From positions 1 through 42,520 of the forward strand of contig CAUDIU010000006.1 of assembly GCA_958449715.1 (NCBI GenBank): a DNA stretch of 42,520 nucleotides, in the 5' to 3' direction. This document shows, piece after piece, positions 9,508 to 18,520 of the stretch (position 1 is its first letter; each line of letters starts with the position of its first letter). Position numbers and translations under genes: made by a program. A model generated the notes under the pieces. The model was given only the letters and a program-made list of their open reading frames with translations, was not told the origin of the DNA and did no database searches. This DNA is from an uncultured Clostridium sp. (GTDB lineage: Bacteria > Cyanobacteriota > Vampirovibrionia > Gastranaerophilales > Gastranaerophilaceae).

Positions 9508-10909
9508 AGCCAAATGTTTTGAAAGAATTTTCAACGTTTTTATCTACAACATTTTTAATTGAATCATATTCTGTTTGTAATGCACTGTGTTCTGTATCTA
9601 ATTTTTTCAACTCTAAATCTAACTTTTTATCTTTATTTTCTAAATCAGCCATATCTTGATTATATTTAGATTCAGCTTGAGCAATTGCTCTTTCATCTGA
9701 AACTTCTTGGATACAACTGTCTTCAGAAATTGTTGTAGATTTGAATGCTTTATCAGTTGTAGAATAATATTCAAGTCTCAAAGATCCGTCTCTTAAAGCT
9801 TCTTCAAAAGTTATATTATCATACAATGGAGATTTTTGAACAGTACCAGCAGTACCTGTACCTTCATCTGAATAAATATGATTTTCATCAGCTTCGCCAG
9901 GTTTACTTGTATAAGTGAAATAACCTGAAGATTGCATCTTATTAAAAATATTTTTATAATAATTTATTAATGATGTATTATCACTATTTGCTGTTGTGTT
10001 ATAATCATCTGCATTAAATTCAGTACTAAAGTTTGTCTCACCAGGTCTGTTAACCCTTAAGTAAGCTTCAGTAATTGCCATAGCGTAATCATACAATGCT
10101 CTAGATTCTGGAGTTGTACCCTCATAGTTAATTGGACCACTTATATTATTTCCATCAGCATCAACTCCGCTATAACCAACGTAACCACAACCTACTGCAG
10201 TTACACCTAAACCAGCTTTAGCTTGATCAGCAGTAATTACATTTCCGTTTTTATCAATATAATCACCATCAGCATTAGTTACATATAATTCATTCCAACT
10301 AAAGCCAAAATCATGCTCATCATCACCTAAATTAATACCTACGGTTGCAAAATAAGCATCCCAAGCTTCGTGAATTTTTTGTTTTGCAGCTAAAGTTTCA
10401 CTGTTTGTATCATATGCATCTGGTTCACCCGGAACTGCATCAACTTCATTACCATCTGCATCTAATTTTTTCCAAGTTTCATCATTTCTATTAACAGAAA
10501 GATCTGATTGAGAATAGGATTTTCCATTAGTTGCAACAGTAGCACCAGTTAAATTTGCTAAAAATTGGTTATAATTTCCATTTGACTTTTCATACGCATC
10601 AGCAATATCATTCGTAACTAATATCCTGCCTTTTGTATCAGTTACAATATATTGTTTAGTATTTTCAGCCATTTGAGGTCCTGTCATTAAACTATATGAA
10701 ATATCAGAATAAGTTGCTTCTGCACCGTTAAAACCTGTTAACACTGTTAATTTAGTAGCAGAAAGAGCTTCATTATATTCATTTGTAATTTGCTGAGTTT
10801 GATCAGACAAACGTTGTTTTGAATAGGAAATACTCTGACCAGTATTTTCATTATTGGTCAATCTGGCTGTTATGCTTAGTAATCTTGCTTGTGATGCTGC
10901 CATTCCCAT
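9506..10909 (-). CDS. Orphan coiled-coil protein with MGMAASQAR N-terminus, possible secreted or filament-like protein
   Basis: I do not recognise an established family. The frame opens at a TTG (10927), but AAAGGA sits right over that codon and about nine bases before ATG 10909, so I start there (467 residues). The N-terminus (about residues 1-60) is an uncleaved-looking amphipathic helix pair with MAASQARLLSITARL and YSKQRLSDQTQQ. The acidic middle has aspartate-rich loops (DADGNEVD about 150-157, NADGDYIDKNGN about 212-223, DADGN about 250-254) like calcium-binding loops. The last 60 residues form a coiled coil ending NVENSFKTFG. Helical ends around a variable middle recall flagellar or type III axial proteins, but no true flagellin motif is present. 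The gene is single, with a terminator on each side. Confidence 0.72.
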   Translation of the reverse strand: MGMAASQARLLSITARLTNNENTGQSISYSKQRLSDQTQQITNEYNEALSATKLTVLTGFNGAEATYSDISYSLMTGPQMAENTKQYIVTDTKGRILVTNDIADAYEKSNGNYNQFLANLTGATVATNGKSYSQSDLSVNRNDETWKKLDADGNEVDAVPGEPDAYDTNSETLAAKQKIHEAWDAYFATVGINLGDDEHDFGFSWNELYVTNADGDYIDKNGNVITADQAKAGLGVTAVGCGYVGYSGVDADGNNISGPINYEGTTPESRALYDYAMAITEAYLRVNRPGETNFSTEFNADDYNTTANSDNTSLINYYKNIFNKMQSSGYFTYTSKPGEADENHIYSDEGTGTAGTVQKSPLYDNITFEEALRDGSLRLEYYSTTDKAFKSTTISEDSCIQEVSDERAIAQAESKYNQDMADLENKDKKLDLELKKLDTEHSALQTEYDSIKNVVDKNVENSFKTFG

Positions 10910-11008
10910 AAGAGATTTTCCTTTCAAATAGTACTCGTAATCATGGTTACGGCAGATTTTATATAAATCTTTAAAAAAGAATTATAAATGTTAACAATTT
11001 GTAATAAT

Positions 11009-11040
11009 AAAAAAGAGCCTTTATATAAAGGCTCTTTTTT
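11009..11040 (-). terminator. ileS terminator
   Basis: A near-perfect palindrome: AAAAAAGAGCCTTTAT (11009-11024) immediately followed by its complement ATAAAGGCTCTTTTTT (11025-11040). It lies two bases beyond the ileS stop. A/T runs on both sides make it work in either direction; only ileS needs it here. Confidence 0.9.
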
Positions 11041-11042
11041 AT

Positions 11043-13859
11043 CTATTTAATAGCTTCCTCACATTCACTGCAAATACCGTCAGAATTTAATTTTCTATAT
11101 TTCCAACAGCGTTCACATTTTTCACCTTCAGCTTTTGTAACCCAAACAGTGTAACCTTCTTCTGTGTATTCATTTAATACATTTTCAGGTTTTTCAGAGC
11201 ATACATAAGCTTGTGATGTAATGAAAATATTACATAATTCTGATTCATTTGCTTTTAACACAGTATCATCATCTGCTTTTACATATACTGCAACTTCTAA
11301 AGAGCTTCCTACTTGTTTTTCTGCTCTTAGAGGTTCAATAGCACGAGTTACAACTTCTCTTGCTTTTAGAATTTTTGTAAAATCTTCTTCTAATTCTACA
11401 TTATTCCATTCAGGTTGTGCTTTAGGCCAGCTTGATAATAAGATACTTTCTAAACCATCTTTTTGACAATCTGGAACACTCATCCAAATATCTTCTGCTT
11501 GGTGAGGCATAACCGGAACTAACATTCTGACTAATGTTTGCAAAATTTCATAAAGAACTGTCTGACATGCTCTGCGAGATAATGATTTTTTACCTGCAGT
11601 GTATAATCTGTCTTTTACAATATCTAAGTAGAATGAGCTTAAATCTACAGCTGCAAAATTTTGCAATTGTTGGAAATATTTATAAAATTCATAATTATCA
11701 AAAGCTTCTGTTACACTTTCAATTAAATGATTTAATTTATGAAGAGCAAATTTATCAATTGCTTTTAAATCTTCATATTTTACATAATCATTTTTAGGAT
11801 CGAAATCAAACAAGTTTCCAACTAAGAATCTTGATGTATTTCTTGTTTTTTTGAAAATTTCAGCAAGCTGTTTAATAATATTGTTTCCAATTTTTGTATC
11901 ATTTCTATAATCAACTGATGCAGCCCATAATCTTAAAATATCAGCACCATATGTTTTGATAATTTCATCAGGTCTAATGTAGTTTCCTAATGATTTTGAC
12001 ATCTTTCTTCCATCTTCACCGAATACAAATCCGTGAGTTAAAACAGATTTATAAGGAGCAATTCCTTGAGTAGCAATAGATGTCAAAAGTGAAGATTGGA
12101 ACCAACCTCTGTGTTGGTCAGAACCTTCCAAATACATTTCAACAGGAGTTGTACCCAATTCTTCTGAACGTTTATTTACAACTGCACGCCAAGTTATACC
12201 TGAATCAAACCAAACGTCCATAATATCATTTTCTTTTTTGAAATGAGTTTTTCCACATTTTGGACATTTAAATCCTTGAGGTAGTAATTCTTCTGCAGAA
12301 TATTTAACCCAAGCATCAGAACTTTCTTTTTCAAAGATTTTTGCTACATTTTCAATTGTTTCATCAGTAACAATTACTTCGCCACAGTCTTCACAATAGA
12401 AAACAGGAATAGGAACACCCCAAGCACGTTGACGAGAAATACACCAATCTGTACGTCCAGCAACCATATTTGAAATTCTAGCTTCACCGTTTGATGGAAT
12501 CCATTTTACACCTTTAATAGCTTCTAAAGTTTTTTCTCTAAATTTATCAACTTTTACGAACCATTGTGGAGTTGCTCTGTAAATTACAGGATTTTTACAT
12601 CTCCAACAATGTGGATAGCTGTGATTTATGTCTTGTTGAGCTAATAATGCTCCACATTTTTGAAGTTTTTCTATTACAATTGAATTTCCTTTATAATATG
12701 GAACACCTTCTAAGTCTTTATCTTTAACAGCTTCAGTCCATACGCCTTTGCTATCTAGTGGAGAGAACACTTCAATACCGTATTTGCAGCCTACTTCATA
12801 GTCTTCAAGACCATGACCAGGTGCTGTGTGAACAGAACCTGTACCTGCATCTAATGTAACGTGCTCACCTAAAATAATAGGAGATTTTCTATCAACTAAA
12901 GGATGTTTTGTATTTAATAGTTCTAAATCTTGACCTTTGCAAGAACCAATAACTTTGATATCTGATTCTTCCCATTCGACATCTTTTAAGAAACTTCCTA
13001 AAAGTTCTTGAGCAGCAACATATACATCACCATTATATTCAAAGAATGTGTATTCAAATCTAGGGTGCATACTGATTGCCATATTTGAAGGAATTGTCCA
13101 AGGAGTTGTTGTCCAGATTACTGCATAAATATCTTTGCCTTTAGTTCCTTCTATTAAATTATTTATCTTATTTTGACTTTCTTCATCAAACTTAAATCTT
13201 ACATAAATAGAAGTAGATGTATGATCAGCATATTCAACTTCAGCTTCTGCAAGAGCTGTTTCGCATGATGCACACCAGTATACTGGTTTTAATCCTTTTT
13301 CAACATAGCCTTTTTTGTACATATCGCCAAACACTCTTACTTGTTCAGCTTCAAATTCAGGATTAATAGTTAAATATGGATTGTCCCAATCTCCTAAAAC
13401 TCCAAGACGTTTAAATTCACTTTCTTGTCCTTTTAAATTTTTATGAGCAAATTCTCTGCATTTTTGTCTTAGTTCATAAGGAGTAAGAGCGTTTCTACCG
13501 CCTTTAATATTTTTCACAACAGCATTTTCAATTGGCAAACCATGACCATCATAGCCTGGAACATATGGTGTATAGTAACCTGCTTGAGCTTTATATTTTA
13601 ATAAAATATCTTTAAGAATTTTATTAAGAGCTGTACCTACGTGAATTTTTTCAGAACTCAAATATGGAGGTCCGTCATGTAAAATAAATTTATTTGCTTT
13701 ATCACGGTTATTAATAATTTTGTTATAGATATCATTTTCGTTCCAGAACTTTTGGATTTCAAGTTCTCTTACAGTCGCATTAGCTCTCATTGCCAAAGTT
13801 GTCTGAGGCAAGTTAAGAGTATCTTTAAATTCTGTTTTTGTACTTGTTTCGTTACCCAT
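11043..13859 (-). CDS. ileS: Isoleucyl-tRNA synthetase
   Basis: Charges tRNA-Ile. The 938-residue protein has the class I core: HDGPPYLSSEKIHVGTALNK (the HIGH box, here HVGT, near residue 72), the editing domain WTTTPWTIPSNMAI, WCISRQRAWGVPIPVFYC, DVWFDSG, the KMSKS loop (GRKMSKSLGN, near residue 615), and a C-terminal zinc finger CERCWKYRKL...CSEC. The HIGH box is unusual: Thr replaces the second His. The rest looks fully functional, so this is probably a lineage variant. It starts six bases after the symporter stop, with GAGGGAT as ribosome site inside the end of that gene, so the two form an operon. There is no room for a T-box leader. Confidence 0.97.
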   Translation of the reverse strand: MGNETSTKTEFKDTLNLPQTTLAMRANATVRELEIQKFWNENDIYNKIINNRDKANKFILHDGPPYLSSEKIHVGTALNKILKDILLKYKAQAGYYTPYVPGYDGHGLPIENAVVKNIKGGRNALTPYELRQKCREFAHKNLKGQESEFKRLGVLGDWDNPYLTINPEFEAEQVRVFGDMYKKGYVEKGLKPVYWCASCETALAEAEVEYADHTSTSIYVRFKFDEESQNKINNLIEGTKGKDIYAVIWTTTPWTIPSNMAISMHPRFEYTFFEYNGDVYVAAQELLGSFLKDVEWEESDIKVIGSCKGQDLELLNTKHPLVDRKSPIILGEHVTLDAGTGSVHTAPGHGLEDYEVGCKYGIEVFSPLDSKGVWTEAVKDKDLEGVPYYKGNSIVIEKLQKCGALLAQQDINHSYPHCWRCKNPVIYRATPQWFVKVDKFREKTLEAIKGVKWIPSNGEARISNMVAGRTDWCISRQRAWGVPIPVFYCEDCGEVIVTDETIENVAKIFEKESSDAWVKYSAEELLPQGFKCPKCGKTHFKKENDIMDVWFDSGITWRAVVNKRSEELGTTPVEMYLEGSDQHRGWFQSSLLTSIATQGIAPYKSVLTHGFVFGEDGRKMSKSLGNYIRPDEIIKTYGADILRLWAASVDYRNDTKIGNNIIKQLAEIFKKTRNTSRFLVGNLFDFDPKNDYVKYEDLKAIDKFALHKLNHLIESVTEAFDNYEFYKYFQQLQNFAAVDLSSFYLDIVKDRLYTAGKKSLSRRACQTVLYEILQTLVRMLVPVMPHQAEDIWMSVPDCQKDGLESILLSSWPKAQPEWNNVELEEDFTKILKAREVVTRAIEPLRAEKQVGSSLEVAVYVKADDDTVLKANESELCNIFITSQAYVCSEKPENVLNEYTEEGYTVWVTKAEGEKCERCWKYRKLNSDGICSECEEAIK

Positions 13860-13865
13860 ATTTAA

Positions 13866-15170
13866 TTATCCCTCTTTTATTTTTCCAATTGTTTGCTGTA
13901 TATCATTTCCAAGACTTTCAGCCTTAGATTCTTTTACAAATTCATGCATTTTATTATAATCAAATTCATTTTCCCAACGAGCAATTACAACAGTTGCAAC
14001 ACAATTACCTACTAAATTTATAGCAGTTCTTCCCATATCAAGAATTTGATCTATTCCTAAAAGAATTGCAACACCAAGGATTGGAATATTGAAACTTGCC
14101 AGAGTTCCTGCAAGTACAATTAATGCAACTCTTGGGGCACCAGCTATACCTTTACTTGTAAGCATTAATGCTAACATTATAATTACTTGTTGATTTAAAT
14201 CAAGATGAATTCCTACAATTTGAGATGAGAATAATACTCCCATAGCTAAATAAATTGTACTTCCGTCAAGGTTAAATGTATATCCTGTAGGCATTACAAA
14301 ACCTACTATATTTTTAGGAACTCCAAAACGTTCCATAATTTCCATTGCTTTTGGGAAAGCTGCTTCTGAACTTGCTGTTGTAAACGCTAATAAAGCAGGT
14401 TCTTGTACAGCTCTTAACAAATCTCTAAATGATATTTTTACAATTTTACAAGCAATAAATAAAACTAATAGTACAAATACTGCAAGAGCAAAATACATTG
14501 CACCGATTACTTTAAAGTAACTTTTCAAAACAGATAATCCGTTCGCCCCAATAGTTGAAGCTATCGCGCCAAATATCCCTAAAGGTGCAAAGTACATTAC
14601 ATATTCAGTAAATTTAAACATAATTTGAGATACTGAATTTAAAATATTTACAACTGGTTCTGCAGCTTTCCCGACAGCTACCATTGCAAGAGCGAAAAAT
14701 ATTGAAAATACTACAATTTGTAATAAATTTCCTTGTGCCATCGCATCAATAATACTTGTTGGGAAAATACTTGTAACCATTTCACTTATTGACGTATGAG
14801 CCTGAGTAGCAGCAAGCAATCCTGCTTCTTGCATATGTATTGCATGCGGAGTGCTCCCATTTACAAACCCAACTCCAGGTTTAAATATGTTAGCCATAGT
14901 TAAACCGATAATCAATGCCAAAGTTGTTACTATTTCAAAATAAATAATTGTTTTAAGCCCGATTTTTCCAAGACTTTTAGCATCACCATGACCTGCTATT
15001 CCAACCACTAAAGTTGCAAAAAGCAAAGGTGCAATAATCATTTTTACCATTCGTAAAAATATAACTGCGAATGGTCTCATTTTCACCGCAAAGTCAGGGG
15101 CAAAATGACCTACGATTACACCTAGAATTAATGCTATAAATATCAGGGCTGTAAGTTTCGAATGTTTCAA
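13866..15170 (-). CDS. Dicarboxylate/amino acid:cation symporter (DAACS family, GltP/DctA-like)
   Basis: Secondary transporter taking up glutamate, aspartate or C4-dicarboxylates with protons or sodium. The 434-residue protein has about eight membrane segments and the family signatures: RMVKMIIAPLLFATLV, the serine-rich re-entrant loop AFTTASSEAAFPKAM, GFVMPTGYTFNLDGSTIYLA and the C-terminal NLVGNCVATVVIARWE. The start is a TTG (15170) with GAGGT seven bases upstream; there is no nearby ATG. First gene of an operon with ileS, an unusual partner with no obvious functional link. Substrate is uncertain between glutamate/aspartate and succinate. Confidence 0.92.
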   Translation of the reverse strand: MKHSKLTALIFIALILGVIVGHFAPDFAVKMRPFAVIFLRMVKMIIAPLLFATLVVGIAGHGDAKSLGKIGLKTIIYFEIVTTLALIIGLTMANIFKPGVGFVNGSTPHAIHMQEAGLLAATQAHTSISEMVTSIFPTSIIDAMAQGNLLQIVVFSIFFALAMVAVGKAAEPVVNILNSVSQIMFKFTEYVMYFAPLGIFGAIASTIGANGLSVLKSYFKVIGAMYFALAVFVLLVLFIACKIVKISFRDLLRAVQEPALLAFTTASSEAAFPKAMEIMERFGVPKNIVGFVMPTGYTFNLDGSTIYLAMGVLFSSQIVGIHLDLNQQVIIMLALMLTSKGIAGAPRVALIVLAGTLASFNIPILGVAILLGIDQILDMGRTAINLVGNCVATVVIARWENEFDYNKMHEFVKESKAESLGNDIQQTIGKIKEG

Positions 15171-15191
15171 TGTAATACCTCAAGAAATATT

Positions 15192-15204
15192 ATATTATAA
15201 ACAT
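15192..15204 (-). promoter_or_regulatory. Weak candidate promoter for the symporter operon
   Basis: On the minus strand the sequence ATGTTTATAATATAAT contains overlapping -10-like hexamers (TATAAT) just upstream of the GAGGT ribosome site. A short CTAC-GA-GTAG dyad lies just upstream. No consensus -35 at 17 bases. Confidence 0.35.
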
Positions 15205-15403
15205 GCTACTCGTAGTAATATAACTATCACAATTTTAATAAAACTATAAAAAAATAGAGTAACAAATCTTAATGAGATAAAAACTTCCTTGCCATGCTTT
15301 TTATTATTGGTGTAAAATAAAGAAACAGACATGCTTTTTATTTTTAATATTAAAAAGGGGATATAAACTAATAATTAATACACATAATAAAACGGAGGTT
15401 AAT

Positions 15404-17392
15404 GTGACGGATTCAAACAGCACATGCATGGAAAAATTAGACTTAGCGGAAAACGCGATTAAAGTACTTGAAAAAAGATACTTAAAAAGAGATAAAGAAG
15501 GGAAATGCGTAGAAACTCCAGCTGACATGTTCAGAAGAGTTGCAGATACAATTGCTGCAGGAGATTTAAAATTTGGTAAATCTCAAAGCGATGTAGATAA
15601 ATTATCTGACAGATTCTACAAAGCTATTACTAGCAGATATTTTATGCCTAACTCTCCTACTTTAATGAACGCAGGTAGAGAATTAGGACAATTAGCTGCT
15701 TGTTTTGTACTCCCTGTAGAAGACAGCTTGGAAGGAATTTTTGAAACCGTAAAAAATACTGCATTAATACATAAATCAGGTGGTGGTACAGGTTTTTCAT
15801 TCTCAAGATTAAGACCTAAAAACAGTGTTGTTAAATCAACAATGGGCGTATCTTCAGGTCCTGTTTCATTTATGGAAGTATTCAATGCTGCAACTGAAGC
15901 TGTTAAACAAGGTGGCACAAGACGTGGAGCAAACATGGGAATCTTAAGAGTTGACCACCCTGACATTTTAGATTTTATTGAATGCAAAAGCGATAATAAT
16001 AAATTAAATAACTTTAATATTTCTGTTGCTATTACAGATAAATTTATGGAAGCTTTAAAAGCTGGTACTGATTATGAATTAATCAATCCACAAAATAACA
16101 CAGTCGCAGGCAAATTAAGTGCTAAAAAAGTATTTGATATGATTGTAGACGGTGCTTGGAGAAATGGTGAACCAGGTATTATCTTTATTGATAAAATGAA
16201 TGGCGACAACCCAACTCCATTAGTTGGACCTATTGAATCTACAAATCCTTGCGGAGAAGTTCCTCTATTAGCTTACGAAGCTTGTAACTTAGGTTCTATT
16301 AACTTAGGCAGAATGGTAGAAGATGGAAAAATCAATTGGGATTTACTTGCTGAAACTACAAGAACTGCTATCAGATTCTTAGATAACGTAATCGCTGTAA
16401 ATAATTATCCTCTACCTCAAATTTCTGAAATGGTTCAAAACAACAGAAAAATCGGTTTAGGTGTAATGGGCTGGGCTGATATGCTTATGAAATTAGGCAT
16501 TTCTTACGCTTCAGAAGAAGGAACTAAATTAGCCGGTCAAATTATGGAATTCATTGATTACGAATCTAAATGTGAATCAATTGAATTGTCAAAAGAAAGA
16601 GGAAGATTTAATAACTTCAAAGGCAGTGTATATGATTCTCCAAACTATTTGTATAACAAATATAAAGGAAAATCTGCAGGCAAAATTTCTGACGAACAAT
16701 GGAAAGAATTAGATGAACAAATTGCAAAAGTAGGTATAAGAAATGCAACTACAACTTGTATTGCTCCTACAGGTACAATTTCTATGATTGCATCAGCATC
16801 TGGCGGTGTTGAACCATTATTCGGTCTAGTATTCTCTAGATTGATTATGGATGGAACAGAAATGCTTGAAGTTAACCCAATATTCAAGGATTATGCAGTA
16901 GAACATGGTTTCTATTCTGAAAAATTAATGAAAGAGATTGCTAAAACAGGATCTGTTGCTCATGTAGATGGAGTTCCAGCTGACGCTAAACATATTTTTG
17001 TAACAGCTCACGATGTTTCTCCATACTGGCACGTAAAAATGCAAGCTGCATTCCAACTTCATACAGATAATGCAGTATCTAAAACAGTTAACTTTGAAGA
17101 ACATGCTACTCGTAAAGATATTGAAGAAGCATATATTTTAGCTTATGAAAATAACTTGAAAGGTATTACTGTATACAGAAATAATTCTCGTCAATTCCAA
17201 CCAATGAATTTGGACGATAAGAAAAAAACAGAAGAAGCTAAAGTAGAAGAAACAGTAGTTGAAGAAACTATTGATCCTGAAGAACCTACAGGCGAAATAA
17301 AAACAGTAAAATGCCCTGAATGTGGTAATGAAATTCAAATGGCTGAAGGTTGCTTTATCTGTTTGAAATGCGGATACTCTGGTTGTTCATAA
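15404..17392 (+). CDS. nrdJ: Ribonucleotide reductase, cobalamin-dependent class II
   Basis: Makes deoxynucleotides from ribonucleotides using adenosylcobalamin, so no oxygen is needed. The 662-residue chain contains SPTLMNAGRELGQLAACFVL with the redox cysteine, HKSGGGTGFSFSRLRP, the radical-site loop NPCGEVPLLAYEACNLGSIN (near residue 279), and ATTTCIAPTGTISMIA with GGVEPLFGL. The tail (from about 620) is an acidic Glu-rich linker leading to a Cys-rich end, CPECGNE...CFICLKCGYSGCS, likely a zinc ribbon or the thiol pair that re-reduces the active site. Start is GTG 15404 with GGAGG five bases before it; the overlapping ATG at 15402 runs straight into TGA. I found neither a cobalamin riboswitch nor an NrdR box upstream. 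Confidence 0.95.
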   Translation: MTDSNSTCMEKLDLAENAIKVLEKRYLKRDKEGKCVETPADMFRRVADTIAAGDLKFGKSQSDVDKLSDRFYKAITSRYFMPNSPTLMNAGRELGQLAACFVLPVEDSLEGIFETVKNTALIHKSGGGTGFSFSRLRPKNSVVKSTMGVSSGPVSFMEVFNAATEAVKQGGTRRGANMGILRVDHPDILDFIECKSDNNKLNNFNISVAITDKFMEALKAGTDYELINPQNNTVAGKLSAKKVFDMIVDGAWRNGEPGIIFIDKMNGDNPTPLVGPIESTNPCGEVPLLAYEACNLGSINLGRMVEDGKINWDLLAETTRTAIRFLDNVIAVNNYPLPQISEMVQNNRKIGLGVMGWADMLMKLGISYASEEGTKLAGQIMEFIDYESKCESIELSKERGRFNNFKGSVYDSPNYLYNKYKGKSAGKISDEQWKELDEQIAKVGIRNATTTCIAPTGTISMIASASGGVEPLFGLVFSRLIMDGTEMLEVNPIFKDYAVEHGFYSEKLMKEIAKTGSVAHVDGVPADAKHIFVTAHDVSPYWHVKMQAAFQLHTDNAVSKTVNFEEHATRKDIEEAYILAYENNLKGITVYRNNSRQFQPMNLDDKKKTEEAKVEETVVEETIDPEEPTGEIKTVKCPECGNEIQMAEGCFICLKCGYSGCS

Positions 17393-17451
17393 AGAACGTA
17401 ACAAATCACTTAAAAGCTTGATTTAGAGAGGTTTATCCGTTTAGAGAGCTT

Positions 17452-17486
17452 AAATACTACCCCTAAAAATAAGGGGTAGTATTTTT
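17452..17486 (+). terminator. nrdJ terminator
   Basis: AAATACTACCCCT (17452-17464), a seven-base loop, and AGGGGTAGTATTT (17472-17484) form a 13-bp stem followed by further T residues. It lies about 60 bases after the nrdJ stop. Confidence 0.92.
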
Positions 17487-17532
17487 TGTAAATATTTGTT
17501 AATATATATATATAAAATAGCATTTTTTTTCT

Positions 17533-17560
17533 TTGACGTGTTTTCATGGAGACATATAAA
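17533..17560 (+). promoter_or_regulatory. Promoter of the 272-residue orphan gene
   Basis: TTGACG (17533-17538), a 16-base spacer and TATAAA (17555-17560), about 29 bases before the ATG. The same hexamers and spacing recur upstream of rplI (24673-24700). Confidence 0.65.
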
Positions 17561-17588
17561 GTGTGTAAATTTTGAAAGGTAGAAGTTT

Positions 17589-18407
17589 ATGACAAACAAC
17601 ATGACAATTGGACCTGCATTAGCAATTGGCGGGAACAAGGTAGAAATGACCCAACAGGGTAAAATCCAAGTTACAAATTCACAAGGTAAAGTTAAAACTT
17701 TATCTCAAGACGAATTCAAAAAACAATTAATTAAAAATGCTGACAATATTGAAGCAGGAAAAGATTTTGAATTCAAAAAAGACAATAAAAATGCAAAAAT
17801 TGCAGCTGGAATAGGTACTGCACTTGCTGCTGCTTATGTAGGCTTAAGTGTTGCTGTTGGTAAAGGTAAATTAACAAAAGCTGTAGCTGAACAAGGCAAA
17901 AAATTAGGATTTGCTGACCAAGTTAAAAATGTATTTTTCGCAATCGGTGATAGTGGTGTTAAACTTTGGAAAAGTATCACTGGAAAAGCTAGCAAATTAA
18001 AAGATAAAATTACAGGAAAATCACAAGAATTACAAGAAAAACGCTATGCAACTTATTCAAAAGAACAAGCTTTAAATGATGCTCATAGACATCATGCAAC
18101 AACTTATGAAAAATCTATGTTAACAACTCTTCAACGAGATGATATGATAGCAGATGCAAACGTAGCTTTTGCAGATTATGATCCTGTTAAATTTAAAAAA
18201 TCTAAAGTATTAGAAGATGCAGGTTTAACAAATAAACAATATGAAGCTGTTAAAGAATATGCTAATTCTAGCAATAGAGCGACTTTAACAAAAGCAAGAA
18301 AAGAAATTCTTCCAAACTGGATTCAAGATAAAGAATCTTGCCAAAGATACACAAATATGATTGAAGCAAAATTTGCAAAAATTGATGAACAATTTGCTAC
18401 AAAATAA
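17589..18407 (+). CDS. Orphan 272-residue protein with a hydrophobic glycine/alanine-rich segment
   Basis: Not a family I recognise. It begins MTNNMTIGPALAIGGNKVE with no classical signal peptide. A small basic N-terminal domain follows (QGKVKTLSQDEFKKQLIK), then one hydrophobic stretch AAGIGTALAAAYVGLSVAVG (about residues 72-91) that could be a single membrane segment, then a lysine-rich helical region (LWKSITGKASKLKDKITGK) and a helical C-terminal domain containing HRHHATTYEKSM. The layout (polar start, one hydrophobic helix, long helical tail) could suit a secreted or membrane-inserted protein, but that is speculation. AAAGG lies nine bases before the ATG. Monocistronic: own promoter in front and a strong terminator behind. 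Confidence 0.75.
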   Translation: MTNNMTIGPALAIGGNKVEMTQQGKIQVTNSQGKVKTLSQDEFKKQLIKNADNIEAGKDFEFKKDNKNAKIAAGIGTALAAAYVGLSVAVGKGKLTKAVAEQGKKLGFADQVKNVFFAIGDSGVKLWKSITGKASKLKDKITGKSQELQEKRYATYSKEQALNDAHRHHATTYEKSMLTTLQRDDMIADANVAFADYDPVKFKKSKVLEDAGLTNKQYEAVKEYANSSNRATLTKARKEILPNWIQDKESCQRYTNMIEAKFAKIDEQFATK

Positions 18408-18438
18408 ATAATCAAATTTTCAAATTTACACATAAATT

Positions 18439-18471
18439 AAAATCACCTTCTTTATAAGAAGGTGATTTTTT
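18439..18471 (+). terminator. Terminator of the 272-residue orphan gene
   Basis: AAAATCACCTTCTT (18439-18452), loop TAT, AAGAAGGTGATTTT (18456-18469) with trailing T residues: a 14-bp perfect stem. Confidence 0.92.
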
Positions 18472-18505
18472 ATTGGTTAATCAGAAATTAATTAATTTTT
18501 GTTCA

Positions 18506-18520
18506 TGATAATATAGTTGT
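18506..18520 (+). promoter_or_regulatory. Extended -10 promoter directly before the GT2 gene (leaderless-looking)
   Basis: TGATAATAT (18506-18514) matches an extended -10 (TG, one base, hexamer) and ends only six bases before the ATG at 18521. Transcription would start at or next to the A of ATG. No Shine-Dalgarno sequence is seen. Confidence 0.5.

Noticed and set aside
15171..15403. Possible cobalamin riboswitch or NrdR boxes upstream of nrdJ.
   Set aside because: No B12-box-like core or paired NrdR sites can be read; the region is plain AT-rich with one short dyad.
15201..17118. The 15-base string AACATGCTACTCGTA occurs both upstream of nrdJ and inside it.
   Set aside because: One match of this length is expected by chance in 42 kb of AT-rich DNA, and nothing else links the two places.
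9474..18471. Hairpins with T-runs as possible RNA genes.
   Set aside because: They sit directly after stop codons with long perfect stems and T-runs, so they are ordinary terminators.
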